Part shown: positions 56,469 to 64,000 of the stretch, piece after piece | Numbering within the stretch: position 1 is the stretch's first letter | Layout: every line of letters begins with the position of its first letter | Assembly: GCA_951802195.1 (NCBI GenBank) | Contig: OX637626.1 | Location: 620,001 to 684,000 of the forward strand | Direction of reading: 5' to 3' | Source of the DNA: Tausonia pullulans | Taxonomy: Eukaryota > Basidiomycota > Tremellomycetes > Cystofilobasidiales > Mrakiaceae | Length of the DNA: 64,000 bases | Made by a program: the position numbers and the translations under genes | Notes under the pieces: model-generated | Told to the model about the DNA's origin: nothing | Databases searched by the model: none | The model's input: the letters and a program-made list of their open reading frames with translations, nothing else

Positions 56469-59287
56469 ATGCTGTCTTCCTTCTCTTCCTCCCTCCTCGG
56501 TGGGACGTTATTCCTGGCTGCACTTGCCGAAATCACCGACGCCTATATCCCAGGTGAGAGCGACGGTAGCGTCGCCGTCGCCCTGGCCAATCCCTCCTCG
56601 CATGCTAACCGAGGATGCTTCGATGGGCTCTCGTGATCTCTTCAGCCCAGGCTGTGAACAATACCGCCTCTCTCAGCAACAGAACGGACTCATCCTCGCT
56701 GAACTTTGCTTGGGTCCAGGTAAGCAGTGGAGTCGGGCGAACGGATGGGCTGTTCGTTTGGCGGAAGGGCTGGAGGAACTACGACTGCAGCCTCACTCGC
56801 GACTAACCCTCGCCTCGCCCCGCTTCGTTCGTACCCCCTCGATCTAGGGCACTTTCAATACGATAGTCAGCTTGCAGCTCACTGCCGACAAGAACACGTC
56901 CGACTTCTTCCCCAACGAGTTCTCCAATGGCGGTGTTGACAGAGTCCGTAGCGACTCGCCGCTGCATCTCTGTGTCTCGCGCGCGTGGCTCTCTGACTCT
57001 CCCTCACTCTCTCCTCTCCGCTCTCAGGGAGCCCTGGTCCACTTCTCGTGCGTTCGCCCCCCCCCCCCCCTCGAGGCCGCCTTTCCTATTAACGTTTTTA
57101 TCTTTTCTCCAGCGAGGACCAGACTCACAACAACGACACCTCGGGCACGCCTTGGATCGCGTTCATCAGCTGCGACCGTAACGCAACCGACATGAGCTAT
57201 GAGTCTGGTCAGCTGAAGGCTCTTGCTCTCTCCTTCTCTTGGTAGGGTCTGACGCATATATTCTGATCCTCTACAGACATCTTCACCCTCGCTCGAGATC
57301 GGGGCGCCATGGCAGCTGTGAGTAACGGCGGGCGGTGGTCACTCACGATCGAGCGCTAGGAAGCTCTCTTTATCCCAAATCTCCAACCACCCCCTGACGC
57401 TGACGACGTCTTTCCTGGCAGCTCTTGTACTCCAACACAACTGCCGGCTGCCAGCTCAACAACTATTATCTGACCGAATTCGAGAAGCCGCTCGATGTTT
57501 TTGTGAGCCACCCCTTGCTGTCATCTGCGACGGATGCGAGGCGCGCTCTCCGACTAAATCCCTCTGGGCCGTCTCTCTGTCCAGACCACACGCAACAAGG
57601 ACGACGCCATCATCCTCGAGTCCCAGTTCGAAAAGCACTGCGCTCCAGCCTTTTACACGTTTGACCCGGCGCTTCTCAACGCGTCGTTCACGAGCGTCGC
57701 TTCGCTCCTCAACGGGACCTACCCGGTGACCAACTCATACCTCGTCGCGGTCCTCAAGGCGTATAACGCGACGTCCAGCGACGGCTTTGTCACGCCCTCA
57801 GTCTCCGTCCCGTCGTCGGCGCCGTCCCAGTCATCCGGCGGGGGCGGATCGAGTCCTGGGACGAGCCTAGGAATGTGAGAGCGAAAAGCTACCTCCGTTT
57901 CAGGGGGAAAGGAATGATGCCAAGGCGACAACTAATTCACTCCGATAATTACTTGCCAGGATCATCCTCTACGCCATCACGGGCTGCATCACCCTTCTCT
58001 TTATTATCGTGATCGTCTCGGGCGCCGTTCGCGCGATGCGGCACCCAGAGCGGTACGGCCCGCGCGCAGGCCTGAGGGACTACGGGTCGGAGGGTCAGTA
58101 TCTGGCTTGCAGGGGGCTTGTTACGAGCGTAGTTGACGCTCATTTTACTCCAGGATACCCCAATTACGATGACCCACGTTACGGGGGACCCGGTGGGCTT
58201 GGATCGATTCCCGTAGGCCCTCCTCAGACGCGGACGGCTGGTCTCGCTCGCGCCATCGTCGACACCTTCCCGATCATCAAGTTCGTCCGACGATCCTCGC
58301 ATCGACCAGAGGAGAGGGACCAGCAGAACCACCGCGCGAGTGACCACAAGCGCGTCTCCCGCTTTGAGCTTCCGGTCATCCCCCATCAGGTCGATGACGG
58401 GCACTACGACAACAACGACTCGGACAAGGACAATGGAGTTGCTTCCGACAACGAACGTTCGAACCAGAGGCCACCGTCGTCCCATCGTCAGCAGTGGTCG
58501 TCTTCCTCACATGGTTCAAGGCACGGCGCCCATCATCGCCAGTCCTCCTACCTGCTCAGTAACGAGGGCCCCTTCGGCGACAGCGTCCTCCTCGGCCCCA
58601 ACGCCGTCAGCGTCGATGTCGCTGCTGCTGGCCCGCATGCGTCGAGCAGCGGGTCGAGCTCCCGGCGGGCATCGGCGGCTGGCGAGCTGGATGACTCGCA
58701 AGTCCTGGAGGATAGTGGGGAGAGCTGTGCGATCTGCCTCCTCGAGTTTGAGGAGGGCGACGACCTCCGAGTCCTGCCGTGCGAGGGCCAGCACCGCTTC
58801 CACAAGGGTACATTGTTGTCCTTGAATGTTTGCTTTCATTTTGATTTTGAAGGACTAACTGGCTCTTCCTCTTCGTGATCCAGACTGCATCGATAACTGG
58901 CTGCTCGACGTCTCCGGCAACTGCCCGCTCTGCCGCAAAGGTCCGTCTCGTCGTTCTATGTCTTATTCTTTTTTTCTTTCTCCTTTTCCCGCTCACCATC
59001 GCTGTCTTTCCACGAAACCAGACTTCTCGCAAGCTCTCGAGGAGCCCCTTTCTTCCGTCTCGACCTCCTCCCTCCCCCTCGCGTTCTCCTCGGACCAGAC
59101 GGCACCACCCGCCCCACTGCCCAGCCGGATCAACCGGTATCTCGCTTCAGTCCGTGCCTCGCGTAAGAAGGAGCGAACAAAACGGCGGACGTCCTCATCG
59201 GGCAACGGGGCAGATGACAGCTCGCCTTCGGCGGTACAGCAGGCGAGCGGGTTGAGCGGGATGCTGAGCGGGACAACGTTGCGATGA
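56469..59287 (+). CDS. PA-TM-RING type E3 ubiquitin ligase
   Basis: Single-pass endomembrane ubiquitin ligase of the RNF13 type. Model: join(56469..56553, 56646..56719, 56848..56943, 57028..57047, 57113..57207, 57277..57317, 57422..57502, 57585..57874, 57960..58093, 58154..58807, 58884..58940, 59022..59287), 630 residues. Signal peptide LLGGTLFLAALAEITDA. A luminal protease-associated-like domain carries many N-glycosylation sites (NNT, NRT, NKNT-like, NDT, NAT) and the WIAFISCDRN strand. One membrane helix follows: IILYAITGCITLLFIIVIV. The cytosolic part has a Ser/His-rich linker and a RING-H2 finger: CAIC, LPCEGQHRFHKDC, NCPLC, a C3H2C3 pattern. Substrates unknown. Exon 4 is only 20 nt, and its following intron holds a C14 tract. 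Confidence 0.9.
57057..57070 (+). repeat. Homopolymeric C tract (C14) in an intron
   Basis: Fourteen C inside the intron at 57048-57112 of the PA-TM-RING gene, about 40 bases before the acceptor. Confidence 0.8.
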
Positions 59288-59544
59288 GGTTGTACCAAGC
59301 TGCTTTTCCGTCTCTAGTCCGTTCCATGTGTCCTCTTTCCCCCGTGGTCGTCCGCTTGTTCCAAATCTGTGTTTTAGTTATATGGACTCCCTTGAATTCT
59401 TTCCTTTCTCGCTTTCTTCCTCTTTTAGTACTCGTAGACTTGATAAACCCCACGGACTCTCCTCATACTCTATGACAGGACCGTATACTCCCACCCGGAG
59501 ACTTCGAGCTGACTTAGGCAGACATCAGGAGGGGGATCCGGACA

Positions 59545-60862
59545 TCATTCCATCGCTCCCCTCTTCTCCTCACCCTTCAAAGACGACGACGAGCCCACAG
59601 GCTTCCTCGCCGAAACTACCACAAACCTCAGCACCCCACTCCTGCTCCACCAACCAGCCATGATGCCCATGACCCGCCACGCCCCTCCCTTCCGGCCCTT
59701 CAGGAACGTTGCGAACCCAGGGAAGACGTCCGGCGTGATGTCCTCGATGACGACGGCTTCGAAGCCGATGGTGAGAAGCAAGGAGGCCAGCGTGGGGATC
59801 GGGACAATGTTGGCGCTCGGGACGGAGAGAAAGGGGAGGAAGAAGGAGAGGAGGGTGCGGGAGAGGGCGGAGGGGGAAGGGATGGCTGTTGACGAGGAGG
59901 AAGTGGAAGGAGGGACGAAGGCCCACGAGGCTTCCCGTGTCGTGGGATAGGCCTGGCCAGAGACGATGTCGGCGAGAGCGAGAGTGCCTCCTTCGCTCAG
60001 GCGATCAAAAGCCTGCCGGAGGAACACCTCGCGTGTCCTGAAGTGGTACGCGGCATCAAGGACCGTGATGGAGTCCCAATCGCCCGCCATCTCATCCTTC
60101 TCGTCGTCGTCCTCCTTCTGATTCGCCTTCGGTGCAAGGGGATGCCGCCGATCGTTCTTCCCCTTCGCGACCGCCAAGGGGGAGTACACGGCATCGGCAC
60201 AGACGACCTCGACGCACTCCCCCCGTCTGGGGTACAGTTGAGCCGTCCGCAGCCGGGCACGTGAGGCATGGTCCGAAAGAGAGGTGAGGCCGACAAGGTG
60301 GGATTGGCGTGGGTAGGCCTTGGGTGAGGTGAGGATCGTAAGAAGAGAGTCTCCGGAGCCGACTGCGACATCGAGGGTTCGGCCTTTGGGCTTTAAATTC
60401 GCGCGCGAGAGAAGGAGCTCGGAAAGGGCTGAAGGGTTCGATGATCAGAACGGATCATAGACGTCGCTTGCCTAGACAAGAATACGGGGACTCACCGAGA
60501 CAGGCGTCGGGGAAGATAGTCGTGTCCCTCCAGTATCCCCTAGTTGATTCGAATCGAGACAGATAGCAGGGAAGGCGACCAACCTGTCATCAGGTAGAGA
60601 AGCGCATAGAGACGACGGTGACCTGCGCCACTGACATGTTCATCCACTCCGTCTCCGGCTTCTTCAAAGGACTCGCCCCCGGCCGAATGTTTAGCCCAAT
60701 GTGTGGGAAAACGTAGACCTCGTCCGACTCGTTTCGGAAGAGGAAGAAGACCGAGAGAGGGAGAAGGAGGACGAGTGGGGCGAGGTAGAGCCAGGGCGAG
60801 ACTGCCGCGACCACCGTCAAGGCGGACGCTGCAGGTATGCTGCTGGATATGGTAGGCTCCAT
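59545..60862 (-). CDS. Membrane-anchored SAM-dependent methyltransferase-like protein
   Basis: Model: complement(join(59545..60428, 60496..60539, 60580..60622, 60673..60862)), 386 residues. The N-terminus has one or two hydrophobic segments, SALTVVAAVSPWLYLAPL and LLPLSVFFLF, which would anchor it in a membrane. A conserved-looking block HRRLYALLYLMTG and YWRDTTIFPDACLALSELL follows, then the class I methyltransferase glycine loop LDVAVGSGDSLL (near residue 113). Later elements are VVCADAV (acidic residue of strand 2), SITVLDAAYHFRTREVFLRQ (post-motif II) and LSEGGTLALADIV (motif III). Resembles sterol or small-molecule methyltransferases in layout; substrate unknown. The junction of exons 1 to 3 is the least certain: intron 1 would be 50 nt. 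An Ala/Ser-rich insert lies near residues 270-290. Confidence 0.75.
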
Positions 60863-61057
60863 TGAAGCGTGAAGGTGGGCGTTCGAGGTAGGGCGACGAT
60901 GGTAGGCGATCCGAGCAGACGACGGGTCGATTGGTCCAAGCGACGATTCGACCGAAGGGGAGGGAGGGGCGACCCAGCGCTCTTGCCCACCTAACCTCCA
61001 CCTTCTCTCACATCTGCCATCTTCCATATCGGAGCCCGTCGACAACAGGAGCCCGCC
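60863..61057. promoter_or_regulatory. Short divergent region, methyltransferase / Q-rich gene
   Basis: 195 bases between divergent start codons, so the two promoters overlap. No recognised motif. Confidence 0.4.
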
Positions 61058-62804
61058 ATGTCGTCCCAAAAACGGTCTCTCTCCTCGACCACCATCGACG
61101 TCGACATGTCACCGGACCTCAAGCCGCCAGTCTCCCCGACGTTAGCGACGACAATGCGCAAGTCGCGATCGGGCGGTCGCGAATGGCTCCTGGCCAAGGT
61201 CGATGAGCTCGAGGCTCTCATCAAGGTCAGTAGTCTCTGCGCGCCGCTTACTCTTGTGAAACGAATGTGGCGCGCGAGCTCACACTTGTGGATGGCCGAT
61301 GCGACAACGTCCAACAGGAGCACCTCATCGTCGCTGGGATGATCCTCATCCATCACTCGGATGCTAACAAGACGTGAGCCAGCTGTGTTATTGACAGCTT
61401 GCTTGGGCTCATGTTGAAGTAGCTCTCACTTGAATGGCCTTTTGCAGGATCGGCGACGTAACGAATGCGGCCTCGACGGCGAGCTCCACGACGCAGGCAG
61501 CGCCCAAGTATTTGCTCTATCACCTGGAGCGGACAAAAGAGGAGTATGCATGGGCTCGGGCAGAGCTCGAGGAGTACATGGTACGTTCTGCCTGTCTCTC
61601 TCTGGCTGATGGTGCCTTGCTCTCGATTCGACGGGCCGGCGCGTCTTGTCGAGCGAGCTTCGCGTACGAGCTTGCCTGTCCTGACTATATCTCATCTTGC
61701 TTCAAACAGCACACTGTCCTCACCTCCCCCGTCCAGCCGCCATCTCCGAAATCCATCGCAACACCTATCCCCACCAACCAGCGTGTCGCATCCAAGCCCC
61801 TCGCGGCGCCCTTCCCCGACGTAGCCTTCCCCACTGGCCCAGCGACCTCATCGACGTCCGCCTCAGCCGCCAATAAGCCATCCGTTTCCCCTCGACCGAC
61901 GCACCCCGGGGGAGCGACCCCCAGCCCAAGACCTGGGAAACCGGCTGCCTCTACTCCTGCTTCTACTGGCGTGGGGACGCCCGGCGCGACCCAGCCCCCT
62001 GCACGCGTCGTCGCTCCGTTACCTCAGGCTGCTTCTGGCTCCGCCACCCAATCCTCCGCTAGTGCAATTCCTCTGCGGACCCTCCAGCAGACGACGGCCT
62101 CCTCTACACCCGGAACGTCCGCGAGTCCCTCGCCCGTCCCGCTCGCGGGCAAACTGGCGCGCCCCAAAATCAAACCTCGGATGAGCGCCGCGACAATCGC
62201 CAACCTTCCTGGTGGTCTCGCAGGCCAACCGGGGGCCAGCGGCGGCGCGCAGCTCCCTCTTGCAGGCCTTGGAATTGGCCTCCAGGTGGGTGCTGGCGGG
62301 CAGCAGCCTGGTGCGAATAACAACTATCGCGGCCAACAACAGCAGCAGCAGCAGCAACAGCGTCCAATGGCTGCCCCTGTCTCTGCTCCTCAGCCGGCGC
62401 CTCCGCCCCCTTCATCTCTCGTACCAGGCCCAGCACCAGCACCAACAGCGGCTCCAACAATGGACCTGGATCCTTCCTTTCTCGCCTCGCTCGGTATTGT
62501 CCTTCCACCCGCCGAGCCGGTTCCCGCTCCTCCGCCCCCTTCTCAGCCGACGGCGCACCAGCTCCTTCAGGCCTTCCGTGGCCCGCGGCTTACGGACGCC
62601 CAGATCGACAAGATGACACCGGACCAGGCGCAGACCATGATCAATCGAATCATGGCGCTCAAGGCTCAGCAGCAGGCTCAGCGGAGTGGCCAGCAGCAGG
62701 GGCCACAGGGTGGGAGTGGGTTGACGCCTCAGCAGCAGCAGCAGAGGGCGTGGGCTCTGCAGCAGCAGCAACAACAGCAGAGGCAGGGTGGGGGGTACCA
62801 GTAG
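61058..62804 (+). CDS. Uncharacterised Q/P-rich protein with helical N-terminal domain
   Basis: Model: join(61058..61225, 61318..61373, 61448..61580, 61710..62804), 483 residues. After a disordered start comes a helical region of about 80 residues: REWLLAKVDELEALIKEH, LIVAGMILIHHSDANKT, and KYLLYHLERTKEEYAWAR followed by AELEEYMHTVL. The other 350 residues are rich in Pro, Ala, Gln and Ser, with KLARPKIKPRMSAATIANLPGG (in parts) as the most conserved-looking patch, LTDAQIDKMTPDQAQTMI as a late helix, and a poly-Gln end. The layout (small helical domain plus Q-rich tail) resembles a Mediator or co-activator subunit, but I cannot name a family. Exons join in phase, so it is a real gene. Confidence 0.7.
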
Positions 62805-64000
62805 CAGTGTAGAGGTGGTGTGGCGGGTCCGTAGCGTTGTCTCTGTCATGGGCCGCTGATCTTCATGACGCTCAAGCGAAGCAAAACTCCGACGTGGATG
62901 ATTTTTCCTCTCGTTTCTGCTGTAGGCCCAAATCGAATCCAACATTCGAGATGAAGGGCGCGCTTGCCAGAAGCCTGGACGTTCCCTCGTGTAACATGTG
63001 GTGGCAGAATTGCAAAGCAGAACAGACTGTCCATGTGCTTCCCTTCTCCTTGGCTTGATCCTCGCCAAGGAAGTGGTCGGGAGAAGCGACAAACGGGGTG
63101 TTTTGAACGACGTCGGCCATACGAGAGCAGGCATGACCAGCGGACCTGCGCGAGGGAGAGAAGGGTGAGAGACTTGCGTGTGTCGCAGTGTTCGGCCCAG
63201 TCGCCACGCGCGCGAAATGATGATGTAGCCCCGCCCGAAGCGAAGTGGGAGAGAGGCGAATACGCGGGGGTCCTTCCTTCATCTCAGCCGAGGATTTGCT
63301 TTCGTTTCAGGACTTAGAAACTGACCAGGGTCAGGCGGAGAGAGAGGGTGCCCCAGAGGGGGGTGAGAGCTAAGAAGAGGGGGAAGAAGGAAGGGAAGGG
63401 GTAAAAAGGAGAAACGGCACTGGATAGAGAGAACGCGAGAAGGCAGATGATGTGATCTCGTAGTCCCCAGATTCAAATAAAGAGGCGTTTCGAACGTTTT
63501 GCCTCGGCGTAGCGAGACAGGCGTCCACGGCAACGGCGGCGGCGTCGTGCGAGCCCGCGCGAAATGTCGCCGATGTGAGGCGACCTGGGGGCCGAGGTAG
63601 AGGCAAAAGTGAGAGCAAGGACCAAGTTCAGTGATGGCGCCTCCTCCCCATCGGCTTTTATTACAGGCCTCCATTCACTGAACCAGAGAACATCGATGAC
63701 AAAGCCCAGCAATTAAAAGCGGGCCGCGAAAATACGTCTTCGCTTTGGAAGAAGGGGAAGGGAAGGCCGGAAAGGACGGCGACCTCTACGTTCTAACTCT
63801 CCTTGATTGATGAAGGAACACGCGTGCGTCAGGGCCGCGGCAGCGGTGGGGGAAGGAAGCAACTACTCCCGTCTGCGCACAAGCGCGCGATGATGATGAT
63901 GGCGGCCTGCCCGAGACTTAACAGGTTCTCTTGCGTCTTTTCGTCGGCCTTCTGAAGATAAGAGGTCTCGGGTCCCGGGGGGGGGATAAGAGGAGGAGCA
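62805..64000. other. Right-end region, no gene recognised
   Basis: 1196 bases to the window edge. Purine-rich plus strand at about 63340-63420 and 63740-63850. Frames are short or low complexity, and none shows a domain or clean splice structure. It may be the leader of a minus-strand gene beyond or near the edge; I cannot support a call. A short run of G lies near 63980. Confidence 0.4.

Noticed and set aside
62872-63674. Minus-strand frames at the right end
   Set aside because: Short, overlapping in several frames and without recognisable motifs; not enough to call a gene.

Overview
The window looks like nuclear DNA of a GC-rich, intron-dense basidiomycete yeast, most likely a red yeast of the Microbotryomycetes (Rhodotorula/Sporobolomyces type). 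This is an inference. It rests on 50-95 nt introns in almost every gene, a preference for GTNNGT 5' splice sites such as GTGCGT and GTTCGT, CT-rich leaders, tightly packed genes on both strands, and conserved fungal proteins with long disordered extensions. I assembled exon models by eye from reading frame, splice sites and protein-family patterns. Nearly all models close in phase from ATG to stop.

Layout, left to right: PSP1-family protein (+, 1840-5790); a decayed membrane-protein gene (-, 6547-8945); RFC1, the large clamp-loader subunit (+, 9379-14014); a SANT-domain Rrn5-like protein (-, 14167-16527); tubulin cofactor A (+, 16991-17684); the mRNA 3'-end factor CFT2/CPSF2 (+, 17990-21361); ferric reductase (-, 21424-23764) divergent from a Ctr copper transporter (+, 24504-25738); ribosomal protein eL13 (+, 27219-28403); a seven-helix receptor-like protein (+, 29168-31576); a hotdog thioesterase and an RWD/DUF1115 protein (both -, 31783-34770); a UVRAG/Vps38-like protein (+, 35173-39001); an F-box-like protein (-, 39057-41500); NFU1 (-, 41967-43050) divergent from ZIM17/Hep1 (+, 43261-44171); VPS35 (+, 44735-48612); inositol hexakisphosphate kinase KCS1 (+, 50169-55070); a PA-TM-RING ubiquitin ligase (+, 56469-59287); a membrane-anchored methyltransferase (-, 59545-60862); and a Q/P-rich protein (+, 61058-62804).

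Most genes are independent housekeeping genes. Two head-to-head pairs make functional sense: reductase plus copper importer for reductive metal uptake, and NFU1 plus ZIM17 for mitochondrial iron-sulfur biogenesis. UVRAG/Vps38 and VPS35 both act in endosomal sorting but are not adjacent.

I saw no rRNA or tRNA gene, no CRISPR array, no transposon and no virus-like element. No clearly new multi-gene system is evident. The most unusual items are the reductase/transporter pair, the expanded zinc knuckle in ZIM17, the decayed gene at 6.5-8.9 kb, long homopolymeric C tracts inside introns and leaders, and a few orphan membrane proteins.
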